Shown here piece by piece: positions 1 to 8,794 of a stretch of DNA of 64,000 nucleotides. How positions within the stretch are numbered: position 1 is the first letter of the stretch; the number at the start of each line of letters is the position of its first letter. Location of the stretch: assembly GCF_900103635.1 (NCBI RefSeq), contig NZ_FMXK01000006.1:186001-250000 (forward strand), in the 5' to 3' direction. Origin of the DNA: Butyrivibrio sp. INlla18. GTDB lineage: Bacteria; Bacillota; Clostridia; Lachnospirales; Lachnospiraceae. The position numbers and the translations under genes were made by a program. The notes below the pieces were generated by a model, which saw nothing but the letters and a program-made list of their open reading frames with translations, was not told the DNA's origin and ran no database searches.

Positions 1-2
1 AG

Positions 3-725
3 CAGTCACTTGTTTACACAGGTCATTACATTGATTATGAGCTGGTTAGCAATATCGAAAATGACTGCGAAGCAAGAAGAATAAGACATAGAAAAGGAAA
101 GCCGATACGTTTCCTTTTAACTATAGGAGGAGCAGGTGCTCAGAAAGAGATCTTTGCTGAGATCATCAAGCATCTTTTACCAGCGATAAAATCTGGTATT
201 GCAGCTCTTTATGTAAATGTTGGTGATTATAGAAATGTCTGGGATGAGCTTTGCAAGGAAATTCCAGAGATGGATAATTTAAAGACTGAGCATATGGATA
301 ACTGGGAAGATACAGTTTCTTTTGCTGAAAAAGCCCTTGATCCAGAGCTTGAGATAGAGGGAATCCACGGATTTTATCACAAGAATATCTTTGAAGCGGT
401 TTATGCAACTAATCTCTTGATGAGAAGCTGCGATGTACTTGTTACAAAGCCTAGTGAACTTGCTTTTTATCCTGTTCCTAAGCTTTTTATCAAACGAGTT
501 GGTAAGCACGAGATGTGGGGGGCAATCCATTCAGCTGAAATCGGCGATGGAACACTTGAGTGCAGAGATATTCCACATATTCTCCAGATGATAGATCAGT
601 TCATTCAGACAGATCTTGTATGTGAGATGTGTGACAACATTGTACTTAACAAGAATATGGGCATCTATGACGGAGCCAAAAAAGTAATTGAGCTTGCGAT
701 GAAGCTTAAGGAGGAAGATAAGTGA
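3..725 (+). CDS. MurG-like (GT-B) protein, C-terminal part, 5' truncated by window edge
   Basis: The reading frame is open from the first bases of the window, so the true start lies upstream; 240 residues are visible. It contains a glycine-rich segment (LLTIGGAGAQKE) followed by a helix, and later VTKPSELAFYPVP. This layout recalls the C-terminal nucleotide-sugar-binding half of MurG/MGDG-synthase-like GT-B enzymes, where a GG(S/A)xGA loop precedes a T(K/R)xGxxxxxE-type motif. The match is by motif and spacing only, so the donor and acceptor are unknown. The stop codon overlaps the next start by one base (TGATG), so it is probably translated together with the sugar symporter. It could equally be an uncharacterised family that kept only the fold. 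Confidence 0.5.
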   Translation, partial: QSLVYTGHYIDYELVSNIENDCEARRIRHRKGKPIRFLLTIGGAGAQKEIFAEIIKHLLPAIKSGIAALYVNVGDYRNVWDELCKEIPEMDNLKTEHMDNWEDTVSFAEKALDPELEIEGIHGFYHKNIFEAVYATNLLMRSCDVLVTKPSELAFYPVPKLFIKRVGKHEMWGAIHSAEIGDGTLECRDIPHILQMIDQFIQTDLVCEMCDNIVLNKNMGIYDGAKKVIELAMKLKEEDK

Positions 726-2173
726 TGGAAGAGAAGATCAGTTTATCAGGGGCAGCGAAGGCTTCCTATGGACTAGGCGCAGTTGGTAAGGACATGGTAT
801 ACATGCTCTCAGCGTCTTATGTTCTGTATTATTACCAGGATATTTTGGGCGTAAGTGCTGCTGCCATGGGAGTTATCCTTATGGTTGCCAGAATCTTTGA
901 TGCTTTTAATGATCCTATCATGGGCGCTATTGTTGCCAAGACCAAGACTAAATGGGGTAAGTTCCGTCCTTGGCTTTTGATCGGAACTATTACCAATGCA
1001 ATTGTGATGTTTCTTATGTTCTCAGCACCTCCAGCACTTAATGGTCAGGGACTTGTAACATACGCTGCTGTGACATATATCTTATGGGGCGTTACTTACA
1101 CAATGATGGACATTCCATATTGGTCAATGATCCCAGCATTTACTGAGGGTGGTAAAGAAAGAGAAGGCCTTACAACTCTTGCTAGATCCTGCGCAGGTGT
1201 TGGATCAGCTATCATCACTATCATTACTGTAATGACTGTATCAGCTCTTGGACATGCCTTTGGCGGAACCAATATTACTGATAGAGAAGTTGAGAGACTT
1301 GGTTTTTCATACTTTTCAATTATCATAGCTGCTTTATTTGTTCTCTTTACTGTTATCTGCTGCATTTTTGTAAAAGAGAAATCAACAGTAGATATGAAGA
1401 CAGCTTCAATTGGAGAGATGTTCAAGGCTCTTATTCAGAACGATCAGGCTATGGCAGTAGTTGTAGCTATAGTTATCGTTAACTGCTCAATCTATATCAC
1501 ATCTAACCTTGTTATCTACTTCTTTAAGTATGACTTTGGTGGTACAGGCTGGAGAGGAGATTACACACTGTTTTCAACATTTGGAGGCGGAATTCAGATC
1601 CTTTCAATGATGATCCTTTATCCACTCCTTAGAAAAGTGTTTACATCTATCAATATTTATTACATCAGCATGGGCATGGCAATCTGTGGATATATTTCAC
1701 TTCTTGTCCTTGCTTCTACATCAATGAATAACGTATTCCTTTTGTTCATTCCTGGATTCTTTATCTTTGCAGCAAATGGAATGCTCTCAGTTATTACCAC
1801 AGTATTCCTTGCAAATACTGTAGATTACGGGGATCTCAAAAATAACAGAAGAGATGAGTCAGTCATCTTTTCAATGCAGACCTTTGTAGTTAAGCTTGCT
1901 TCTGGTATTTCAGCTTTCATAGCTGCTATTTCACTTCAGATCCTTGCTTTATCAAATGATACTGCTGAAACAGTAAAAGAGATCGATTATTCAATGGGCG
2001 TTACTCTTGCCCAGAAGATGGGACTTAGGATGGCAATGACTATCGTACCTATCATCGGACTTGTTTTTGCAATATTCTGGTTCAAAAATAAGTACTTCTT
2101 AACTGATGAGAAACTCCAGGAGATCTCAGTTACTCTTGTACAGAGAAAGACAGAAGAAATGTCAAAGAATTAA
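725..2173 (+). CDS. GPH-family sugar:cation symporter (MFS)
   Basis: A 482-residue, 12-segment membrane protein of the glycoside-pentoside-hexuronide:cation symporter family, which imports sugars or glycosides with Na+ or H+. Family marks are the cytoplasmic loop KTKTKWGKFRPWL near residue 75, the DIPYWSMIPA segment near 135, and the late DYGDLKNNRRDESVIFSMQ motif. The ATG at 725 is preferred over the in-frame GTG one codon earlier because an AAGGAGG site sits at about 708-714. It overlaps the stop of the preceding gene by one base, suggesting coupling to that MurG-like protein. Substrate cannot be told from sequence; a glycoside or pentoside would fit the family. Confidence 0.85.
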   Translation: MEEKISLSGAAKASYGLGAVGKDMVYMLSASYVLYYYQDILGVSAAAMGVILMVARIFDAFNDPIMGAIVAKTKTKWGKFRPWLLIGTITNAIVMFLMFSAPPALNGQGLVTYAAVTYILWGVTYTMMDIPYWSMIPAFTEGGKEREGLTTLARSCAGVGSAIITIITVMTVSALGHAFGGTNITDREVERLGFSYFSIIIAALFVLFTVICCIFVKEKSTVDMKTASIGEMFKALIQNDQAMAVVVAIVIVNCSIYITSNLVIYFFKYDFGGTGWRGDYTLFSTFGGGIQILSMMILYPLLRKVFTSINIYYISMGMAICGYISLLVLASTSMNNVFLLFIPGFFIFAANGMLSVITTVFLANTVDYGDLKNNRRDESVIFSMQTFVVKLASGISAFIAAISLQILALSNDTAETVKEIDYSMGVTLAQKMGLRMAMTIVPIIGLVFAIFWFKNKYFLTDEKLQEISVTLVQRKTEEMSKN

Positions 2174-2202
2174 TAGGTGCCTTGCATCTTATGAGGATAT
2201 AT

Positions 2203-2247
2203 AAAAAACATCGTTTGCTTCATTTTTCGGGGCATACGGTGTTTTTT
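2203..2247 (+). terminator. Intrinsic terminator after the GPH symporter
   Basis: AAAAAACATCGT (2203-2214) can pair with ACGGTGTTTTTT (2236-2247) over 12 positions with one G-U wobble, enclosing a 21-base loop and ending in a run of six T. It lies 30 bases after the symporter stop. The A-run/T-run symmetry means it could act in both directions. A TATAAT at 2252-2257 directly follows and may belong to a promoter for the next gene, but no convincing -35 box is visible. Confidence 0.7.
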
Positions 2248-2289
2248 ATGCTATAATAACTTTAATTGTATTGTACAAAAGGTGAGCTG

Positions 2290-2613
2290 ATGACTTGTAA
2301 AGATATTGAAAAGTTAATTCCATCTTTCCTTGATGATGACCTTGATAATGAGGAACTATCAGAGTTTATTTCTCATATTGAGAGCTGTGCTGAATGCAAA
2401 GAAGAACTTACTATTCAGTTCCTTGTTAAGGTTGGTATGAAGCGTCTTGAGGATGGTAATACATTTAACTTAAGAGATGAACTTGAACTTCTTATGAGAG
2501 ATTCCAAAAAGAGTCTCAAAGCCAGAAGATATCTTGTGTATACCAGCTATGTCCTTGAACTTGCTGTTTTAGTCTTGGGAGCGATTACAGTAGTTCTTTC
2601 ATTTATTTTATGA
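2290..2613 (+). CDS. Small zinc-finger (zf-HC2-like) membrane protein
   Basis: A 107-residue protein starting MTCKDIEKLIPSFLDDDL. Residues ~25-37 carry an H-x3-C-x2-C pattern (HIESCAEC), which with the early Cys resembles the zf-HC2 zinc-binding anti-sigma fold. A single hydrophobic segment lies at the C-terminus (about residues 84-106), so the finger would be cytoplasmic and tail-anchored. The ATG at 2290 is chosen over an in-frame TTG at 2266 because AGGTGAGC precedes it. Anti-sigma factors of this class are normally cotranscribed with an ECF sigma gene, but none is adjacent. The function is therefore open: a membrane-anchored zinc-finger regulator is possible. Confidence 0.65.
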   Translation: MTCKDIEKLIPSFLDDDLDNEELSEFISHIESCAECKEELTIQFLVKVGMKRLEDGNTFNLRDELELLMRDSKKSLKARRYLVYTSYVLELAVLVLGAITVVLSFIL

Positions 2614-2635
2614 TTCTTTTTATTGTTGGTGGTTT

Positions 2636-4750
2636 ATGTCTGAAAATCTATTAATTGTTAATGGTAATGAGCTGATCAGTGATGCTTTTTACAAAACGCC
2701 AGCCTTTACAAACTCTGAAGGAGTATTTGTAAATGGTGTCTATGGCGGTATCTTCAAGCTTATTTCAATTTTAAAGACAAGTGAATATAAGGCTTTGAGT
2801 ATTTCTTTTTCTGAGGAATGTGGCAATGAGAGATTAAAGCCTCAGATACTTAAATTTAAGGAGATCATAGAGGCAAAGGGTCAGGGAGAGATTCCTGTGA
2901 CCAAAGAGCTTTTGGAGTCCCTTGAAAATGCGTTAAAAGACCTTTCTCCATCAGGAGAAGTAAAGGGTGCTTCCTTTGATATGACCTTGAAGGTTACATC
3001 TGACCTTAATGAAGTAGAAGCTCTTTTTGAAACTAAGTCTGATAGAGCGGCTTTCTATTTCCTTACAGATATAGGTGATTTCCTTGGATTAGGGATATCT
3101 TTTGATGGCAGTAATGTAACCTATATTCCAGTTGAAAACTTTATAACTGCAGATTATCTTGGCAAGAAGCTGTCTATTTTAAGTGAGAGGATGAGCCTTT
3201 GCAGCTTTGATATCAAAGAAAGCTACAAGTATTTTGAACCTTCTGAATTTGCAAACAGGACCTATGGCTACAAAGATGAGGACGTGTCAGGGAATAAGTG
3301 CTTTGACGTGCTCATTGGAGCATATCTTATAAATCCACTTAAAAATGACTATGAGCCATGGGATGTTGCGAAAGAGTACCTTAAGCTCACTCTTCCTAAG
3401 AGAGCGGACCTTTTTGGAAAAGAGCCCCTTGCAAATGCAGATATTAAGGTACTTTCTGAGTATGCGTCCAAGATAGCATATATCTGTTTCAATGCAGAGC
3501 CTCTTATAAGGGCAAAACTTGCTAAAACAGGCATGGAGAGGCTTATGTATAACATAGAGATGCCTCTTTCATATATTCTTTATTCCATGGAAAAAGAAGG
3601 CATCATCGTTAAAAGAGATGAGCTTAAAGCCTATGGAGACAAGCTCCTTGTAAGGATCGATGAACTTGAAAAGGCAATCTATGAGGCTGCGGGCATAGAA
3701 TTCAACATCAATTCTCCAAAGCAGCTTGGAGAGATATTATTTGAAAAGCTAGGGCTACCTGCTGAAAAGAAGACAAAATCTGGTTATTCAACAGCAGCTG
3801 ACGTACTAGAAAAGCTTGCGCCAGAGCATAAGATCGTTGCAGATATCCTGGAATACAGAGGTCTTACTAAGCTTAAATCTACATATGCAGATGGTCTTGC
3901 GGCTTACATTGCTGATGATAACAGGATTCATACAAGCTTTAATCAGACTATCACCGCAACAGGTAGGATCAGCTCAACTGAGCCAAATCTTCAGAATATT
4001 CCTATGAGAACAGAGCTTGGAAGACTCATCAGAAAGGTTTTTGTTCCTAAGGACGGCTACGTCTTTGCTGACGCTGACTATTCACAGATCGAGCTTAGGA
4101 TCCTTGCCCATATGTCAGAGGATAAGGGACTTATCGAAGCCTATCATGAAGGTAAGGATATCCACAGGATCACTGCATCCAAGGTATTCCATGTACCTTT
4201 TGAAGAGGTTACATCCCTTCAGAGACGTAACGCCAAGGCTGTAAACTTTGGAATTGTCTACGGTATAAGCGCTTTTGGTCTTTCACAGGATCTTTCTATA
4301 TCGGCTCATGAAGCAAAAGAGTATATGGAAAAGTATTTTGAGACCTATCCTGGAGTTAAGAAGTATCAGGAGGATGTAATAGCAAGCACCAAAGCAAAGG
4401 GCTATAGTGAGACTATGTTTGGCAGAAGAAGACCAGTGCCTGAGCTTAAGGCATCAAACTTTAATCTGAGGCAGTTTGGTGAGAGAGTTGCCATGAACGC
4501 ACCTATTCAGGGAACTGCTGCCGACATCATGAAGATAGCAATGATTGATGTTTTCTTTAAGTTAAAAGAGCTGTCACTTAAGTCCAAGCTTATTTTGCAG
4601 ATCCACGATGAACTGGTAATTGAGACTGCTCCAGATGAAGTGGATACAGTAACAAAACTATTGGTAGAAGAAATGGAAAAGGCGGTTACTTTGTCTGTGC
4701 CTATGGAGGTTGATTGCCACATAGGTTCAGACTGGTATGAGGCAAAGTAA
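2636..4750 (+). CDS. polA: DNA polymerase I lacking most of the 5'-nuclease domain
   Basis: A family A polymerase of 704 residues. The polymerase domain (about 300-704) is complete: motif A DYSQIELR with Asp481, the O-helix region RRNAKAVNFGIVYG, and motif C HDEL with Asp658. Counting back from these Asp residues, the protein is 224 residues shorter than E. coli Pol I. Residues 1-60 still look like the start of the 5'-nuclease domain (IVNGNELISDAFYKTPAFTN, then VYGG), but the sequence then runs within about 50 residues into the 3'-5' exonuclease-like domain. That domain (about 110-300) has no recognisable DxE or other metal-binding acids, so it is probably inactive. Result: a polymerase without flap endonuclease or proofreading. 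It precedes coaE with overlap or a 4-base gap. Confidence 0.93.
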   Translation: MSENLLIVNGNELISDAFYKTPAFTNSEGVFVNGVYGGIFKLISILKTSEYKALSISFSEECGNERLKPQILKFKEIIEAKGQGEIPVTKELLESLENALKDLSPSGEVKGASFDMTLKVTSDLNEVEALFETKSDRAAFYFLTDIGDFLGLGISFDGSNVTYIPVENFITADYLGKKLSILSERMSLCSFDIKESYKYFEPSEFANRTYGYKDEDVSGNKCFDVLIGAYLINPLKNDYEPWDVAKEYLKLTLPKRADLFGKEPLANADIKVLSEYASKIAYICFNAEPLIRAKLAKTGMERLMYNIEMPLSYILYSMEKEGIIVKRDELKAYGDKLLVRIDELEKAIYEAAGIEFNINSPKQLGEILFEKLGLPAEKKTKSGYSTAADVLEKLAPEHKIVADILEYRGLTKLKSTYADGLAAYIADDNRIHTSFNQTITATGRISSTEPNLQNIPMRTELGRLIRKVFVPKDGYVFADADYSQIELRILAHMSEDKGLIEAYHEGKDIHRITASKVFHVPFEEVTSLQRRNAKAVNFGIVYGISAFGLSQDLSISAHEAKEYMEKYFETYPGVKKYQEDVIASTKAKGYSETMFGRRRPVPELKASNFNLRQFGERVAMNAPIQGTAADIMKIAMIDVFFKLKELSLKSKLILQIHDELVIETAPDEVDTVTKLLVEEMEKAVTLSVPMEVDCHIGSDWYEAK

Positions 4751-4754
4751 GATA

Positions 4755-5375
4755 ATGGGACTTATTAAAGGTAAAACGAACATAATAGGAATTACAGGCG
4801 GCGTCGGCGCAGGTAAATCCACGGTTCTTGGTTATATTAGGGACAATTATAACTGTCTTGTGATCTTTTCTGATGATGTGGCTAACGAGATCAAAAAGAA
4901 AGGCTATCCAGCCTATGATGAGCTTGTTAAGCTCCTTGGAAAAGAGATCCTCTCTGGCGATGGCGAGATCGATAAAGCCAAGATGGCAGCGGCTATATTT
5001 AATGACAAAGATAGCCTTGAAAAAGTAAATAATATTTTGCATCCTGCAGTAAATACATATATTATAAATATTATAGGGAATGAACGTAAAAGAAACGTTT
5101 ATGACTTTGTTTTTGTAGAAGCAGCTCTTTTGATAGAAAATGGTTACGACAAGATCGTTGATGAGCTGTGGTATGTATATGCATCTGAAGAAGCCAGAAG
5201 AGAGAGACTTAAGGCTTCAAGAGGCTATTCGGATGCCAAGATAACTGATATCTTAGCTAATCAGCTAAGTGATGAAGTATTTAGAGAGTATTGCAGCTTT
5301 GTGATAGATAACAGCACAGATCTGTCAGATGCTGCAAAACAGATTGATAATAAACTTTGGGAGTGGAGAAAGTGA
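4755..5375 (+). CDS. coaE: Dephospho-CoA kinase
   Basis: Catalyses the last step of coenzyme A synthesis, ATP-dependent 3'-phosphorylation of dephospho-CoA in the cytosol. The P-loop GGVGAGKST sits near residue 14 and is followed by the family's SDDVANE (usually DAD/DxxAH) segment and the HPAV lid motif around residue 98. From the ATG at 4755 it is 206 residues, the usual size. Another ATG at 4737 would add six residues and overlap the end of polA; neither has a strong ribosome site (GAGG lies 11 bases before 4755). The stop overlaps the next start (TGATG), coupling it to the FtsA-like gene. Confidence 0.93.
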   Translation: MGLIKGKTNIIGITGGVGAGKSTVLGYIRDNYNCLVIFSDDVANEIKKKGYPAYDELVKLLGKEILSGDGEIDKAKMAAAIFNDKDSLEKVNNILHPAVNTYIINIIGNERKRNVYDFVFVEAALLIENGYDKIVDELWYVYASEEARRERLKASRGYSDAKITDILANQLSDEVFREYCSFVIDNSTDLSDAAKQIDNKLWEWRK

Positions 5376-7537
5376 TGGCTAGTTTAGAACAAGCAGATCA
5401 GAAAGTTGTATTCGGACTTGATATAGGAACCAGAAGCGTAGTAGGTACAGTCGGATACATGAATGATGGACAATTTAATGTTATTGCCCAGTGTGTTGAG
5501 AAGCACGAGACAAGAGCAATGCTTGATGGACAGATCCATGATATCGGTAAGGTTGGAGCCACTATCAAGGTTGTAAAAGAAAAGCTTGAACAGCAGACAG
5601 ACATTCATCTTACAGATGTTTGTATTGCTGCCGCTGGTCGTGTTCTTAAAACTGTCAGAACAACTTACGACTATGAATATGTAGATGCTCATGATATTAC
5701 AGAGGAGGATATCTATAACCTGGATTCTGCTGCAGTAGAGCAGGCTTACTCTGAATTTATAAAGAACAATACATCAGACCTTAAGTTTTATCTTGTTGGC
5801 TATTCTGTTATGCACTATTACCTTGATGGTTATCAGATTGCCAATCTTGAGGGACATAACGCAGGTAAAGTAAGTGTAGAGCTTATTGCTACATTCCTTC
5901 CTGATGACTGTGTTGACGGTCTATATAAGGCTTGTGAGAGAGCAGACCTTAAGGTTGCAAATCTCACCTTGGAGCCTATTGCAGCTATGATGGTTGCTAT
6001 TCCAGATAGATTTAGAATGCTGAATCTTGCACTTGTAGACGTAGGTGCAGGTACATCCGATATCTGTGTTACTGATGATGGCTCTATCACAGCATACGGC
6101 ATGCTTCCTATAGCTGGTGATGATATTACTGAGATAATCGCCCAGCACTGCCTTGTGGACTTTAATCAGGCTGATGAGATCAAGATTGCAGCCAGCCACA
6201 ATGACAAGGTTGATTATGTTGATATCATGGGCCTTAACAAGACTATCTCTTCCAAGGATATAGCCAAGATCGTTAAGCCTAAGGTTGATGAAATGGCCAA
6301 AAAAGCTGTTGATGAGATCAAGAGATTAAATGGCGACAAGCCAGTTAGCGCTGTATTCGTTGTAGGTGGTGGCGGATGCGTTCCTGGATACGTTAAGGCT
6401 ATTGCAAGGGAGATGGATATTCCAGAAGAAAGAGTTGCTCTTCGTGGTGAAGAAGTCATGAAGAACATCACCTTCCTTAATAACGATGGTATCGAGAGAG
6501 ATTCACTTTTAGTAACTCCTCTTGGTATTTGTATCAGCTATTATGAAGAGGCAAATAACTTTATCTTTGTTTCATTTAATGGCGTACAGACCAAGATCTA
6601 TGATAATGGTAAGCTTCAGGTAGTTGATGCTGCTATGCAGGCCCAGTTCCCTAATGAAGATCTTTTCCCAAAGAGAGGTCAGGAGCTTAAGTATACTGTT
6701 AACGGCAAGGAGAGAAGCTCAAGAGGTGAGCCTGGTGAAGCAGCTATTATCCAGCTTAATGGTAAGCCAGCTGATATTCATACCAAGATCAGAGCAAATG
6801 ATATCATCGAGGTTACTCCATCTACAGCTGGTGCTCCTGGTAAGGCTGTTATCGAGGGTATCCCAGAGTTTAAGACTAAGTTTAATGTAAATGTAAACGG
6901 CAAGAACGTTGAAGCATCCAGATTTGCCACAGTTAATGGTCAGCCTTCAACTCCTTTATATAGCATTCAGGCTGGCGATGAAGTCAAAGTCCTTGACTAT
7001 AATACAGCTGAACAGATTGCAGCATTGATGGATATCGATATTAATGAAGATACTGTGATCTTTGTTAATAATGAGAGAGGCAATAAGGATACTCCTGTTT
7101 ATGAGAACTTCAAGATTGAGTTCAAGGCTCAGGAAGAAGTTATCATGGACTACTACAAGGATTTCCCAAGCGCTGATGAAGTTGCTATCAGCCAGGAAAA
7201 TGAGGAGTCCTATGAGAGCACAGAGGATGGCAGACTTGTAGAGGATGCTGATGGACAGCTTTCTTTTGATGATCTTCCAGATGATGACGGTTCTCAGAAA
7301 GAAGAGCAGGTTGTTGTAAGGAATATCCTAGCTCATGACCTTCATGTTACAGTTAACAACGAGCCTATCACTCTTCATGGCAAAGCAGATTATGTATTTG
7401 TAGATATCTTTGATGCTATAGATTTTGATCTGTCCAAGCCAAATGGAAGAGCGATCGTAACAAGCTTAAATGGAGCAACTCCAGAATATCTCCAGCCTAT
7501 CAAAGAAGGCGACAGAATAGAAGTATATTGGAAATAA
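5375..7537 (+). CDS. FtsA/MreB-like ATPase with long C-terminal extension
   Basis: A 720-residue protein with the actin/Hsp70 ATPase fold in residues ~1-390: phosphate-1 motif FGLDIGTRSVVGTVG, phosphate-2 motif LVDVGAGTSDICV near 220, and adenosine motif VFVVGGGGCVPGY near 330. FtsA-like SHS2 sequence lies between the first two. The remaining ~330 residues are not part of canonical FtsA. They include three stretches that end alike: IRANDIIEV (472), IQAGDEVKV (531) and IKEGDRIEV (709, the very C-terminus), suggesting three repeats, possibly beta-grasp. An acidic stretch (about 600-640) precedes the last one. There is no C-terminal amphipathic membrane helix of the FtsA type. GGAG lies upstream of the ATG at 5375. 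It follows coaE with a one-base overlap. A role in division or envelope assembly is inferred from the fold only. Confidence 0.8.
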   Translation: MASLEQADQKVVFGLDIGTRSVVGTVGYMNDGQFNVIAQCVEKHETRAMLDGQIHDIGKVGATIKVVKEKLEQQTDIHLTDVCIAAAGRVLKTVRTTYDYEYVDAHDITEEDIYNLDSAAVEQAYSEFIKNNTSDLKFYLVGYSVMHYYLDGYQIANLEGHNAGKVSVELIATFLPDDCVDGLYKACERADLKVANLTLEPIAAMMVAIPDRFRMLNLALVDVGAGTSDICVTDDGSITAYGMLPIAGDDITEIIAQHCLVDFNQADEIKIAASHNDKVDYVDIMGLNKTISSKDIAKIVKPKVDEMAKKAVDEIKRLNGDKPVSAVFVVGGGGCVPGYVKAIAREMDIPEERVALRGEEVMKNITFLNNDGIERDSLLVTPLGICISYYEEANNFIFVSFNGVQTKIYDNGKLQVVDAAMQAQFPNEDLFPKRGQELKYTVNGKERSSRGEPGEAAIIQLNGKPADIHTKIRANDIIEVTPSTAGAPGKAVIEGIPEFKTKFNVNVNGKNVEASRFATVNGQPSTPLYSIQAGDEVKVLDYNTAEQIAALMDIDINEDTVIFVNNERGNKDTPVYENFKIEFKAQEEVIMDYYKDFPSADEVAISQENEESYESTEDGRLVEDADGQLSFDDLPDDDGSQKEEQVVVRNILAHDLHVTVNNEPITLHGKADYVFVDIFDAIDFDLSKPNGRAIVTSLNGATPEYLQPIKEGDRIEVYWK

Positions 7538-7542
7538 AGCAC

Positions 7543-7577
7543 TTAAAGACTTATCTGATATATAGATAAGTCTTTAA
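7543..7577 (+). terminator. Long perfect inverted repeat after the FtsA-like gene
   Basis: TTAAAGACTTATCT (7543-7556) and AGATAAGTCTTTAA (7564-7577) form a perfect 14-bp stem around a 7-base loop, six bases after the stop codon. There is no long T-run, so it may be a weak terminator or a 3'-end stabiliser instead. Confidence 0.5.
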
Positions 7578-7611
7578 ATATGTATAGAGATTTTAAAGGA
7601 TTATTTTATTT

Positions 7612-8409
7612 ATGAGATTTACTAGTATTGCCAGCGGAAGTAGCGGGAATTGTACATATGTTGGTTCAGATAACACCCACGTATTAGTTGATGCAGGTGT
7701 TAGCAAAAAAAGAATTGAAGAGGGGCTTAAGGCTTTAGAACTTGGCCTTTCAGATATAGATGCTATATTTGTAACTCATGAGCATTCTGATCATATTGCA
7801 GCCCTTAGAACTATCTTAAAAAAGTTTGATATTCCTATCTATGCCACAGAGGGCACAATTGAAGGCATTAGAAACAGTGACAAGAAAAATGAGATGGTAG
7901 ATTCTAGATTTATTCCCATCACCTGTGATAAAGAGATAATACTTGGTGATATGAAGATAAATCCAATGGTGATATCCCATGATGCCCTTGAGCCTTGCGG
8001 CTATAGATTTTTTGTGGGGGACAAAAAGGTGGGTATCGCAACTGACCTTGGTTGTTACTCAGATTATACAGTTGAGTGCCTTAAGGACTGTGATGCGCTT
8101 TTATTAGAAGCTAATCATGATGTGAGAATGCTTCAGACAGGTCCTTATCCTTATGTGTTAAAGACTAGGATACTGGGGGACAGAGGCCATCTATCCAATG
8201 AAAAGAGTGGTGAGCTTTTATGTAAGCTTTTAAATGACAAGATGAAGGGTGTATTTTTGGGACATCTTTCCAAGGAAAATAACCTTCCTGAGCTTGCTTA
8301 TGAGACTGTTCGTGTAGAGATTGAAATGGGGGATAATCCATATCATGGCAACGATTTTCCATTAATAGTTGCGGACAGAAGCAGTATTTCTCCAATTTTA
8401 GAGTTCTAA
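7612..8409 (+). CDS. MBL-fold metallo-hydrolase, WalJ/YycJ-like
   Basis: A 265-residue metallo-beta-lactamase-fold hydrolase. The start MRFTSIASGSSGNCTYV and the metal motif THEHSDH (His56, His58, Asp60, His61), then ATDLG and GHLSKENN, match the YycJ/WalJ branch. WalJ is a 5'-3' exonuclease-like protein linked in Bacilli to the WalRK regulon and DNA-replication coordination. Here there is no WalRK operon next to it; it follows the FtsA-like gene after an inverted repeat. Predicted cytosolic with two bound metal ions. The exact substrate (DNA or other phosphodiester) is inferred from family. Confidence 0.85.
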   Translation: MRFTSIASGSSGNCTYVGSDNTHVLVDAGVSKKRIEEGLKALELGLSDIDAIFVTHEHSDHIAALRTILKKFDIPIYATEGTIEGIRNSDKKNEMVDSRFIPITCDKEIILGDMKINPMVISHDALEPCGYRFFVGDKKVGIATDLGCYSDYTVECLKDCDALLLEANHDVRMLQTGPYPYVLKTRILGDRGHLSNEKSGELLCKLLNDKMKGVFLGHLSKENNLPELAYETVRVEIEMGDNPYHGNDFPLIVADRSSISPILEF

Positions 8410-8442
8410 ACTTCTTGATTAATTTAGAGATTACATTTACTA

Positions 8443-8471
8443 TTGATAACAAATTGCATTAGTTCTATAAT
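8443..8471 (+). promoter_or_regulatory. Sigma-A promoter for the ACT/DUF711 pair
   Basis: TTGATA (8443-8448), a 17-base spacer and TATAAT (8466-8471), 28 bases before the ACT-domain start codon. Both boxes are near consensus and the spacing is ideal. Confidence 0.75.
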
Positions 8472-8498
8472 TTCAGCTTTTTTTAATATGGAGGAGAC

Positions 8499-8771
8499 AT
8501 GAATAAGACTATCATTACAGTAGTTGGAAAAGACACAGTTGGTATTATAGCTAAGGTATGTACATATCTTGCAGGTGAGAGTATCAATATCCTTGATATT
8601 TCACAGACTATCGTCAGCGGATATTTTAACATGATGATGGTTGTTGACATGGCTGGAGCAGCCAAGGATTTTAATACTGTTGCTGATGATCTGGAAGCTC
8701 TGGGCAAAGAGATTGGTGTTGTCATCAAATGTCAGAGAGAAGAGATCTTTGATTCTATGCACAGAATTTAA
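8499..8771 (+). CDS. ACT-domain protein (UPF0237 family)
   Basis: A 90-residue stand-alone ACT domain: beta strand [17 protein letters not shown], then [19 protein letters not shown], then a last helix-strand unit. ACT domains bind small ligands, often amino acids, and control partner enzymes. This short family is regularly found next to a DUF711/PFL-type protein, as here (23 bases downstream), so it is likely the regulatory partner of that protein. The start follows GGAGGAG closely. A near-consensus promoter lies just upstream. The ligand is unknown. Confidence 0.88.
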   Translation: MNKTIITVVGKDTVGIIAKVCTYLAGESINILDISQTIVSGYFNMMMVVDMAGAAKDFNTVADDLEALGKEIGVVIKCQREEIFDSMHRI

Positions 8772-8794
8772 TCTTTCAGAGGAAGGTATGTAAT

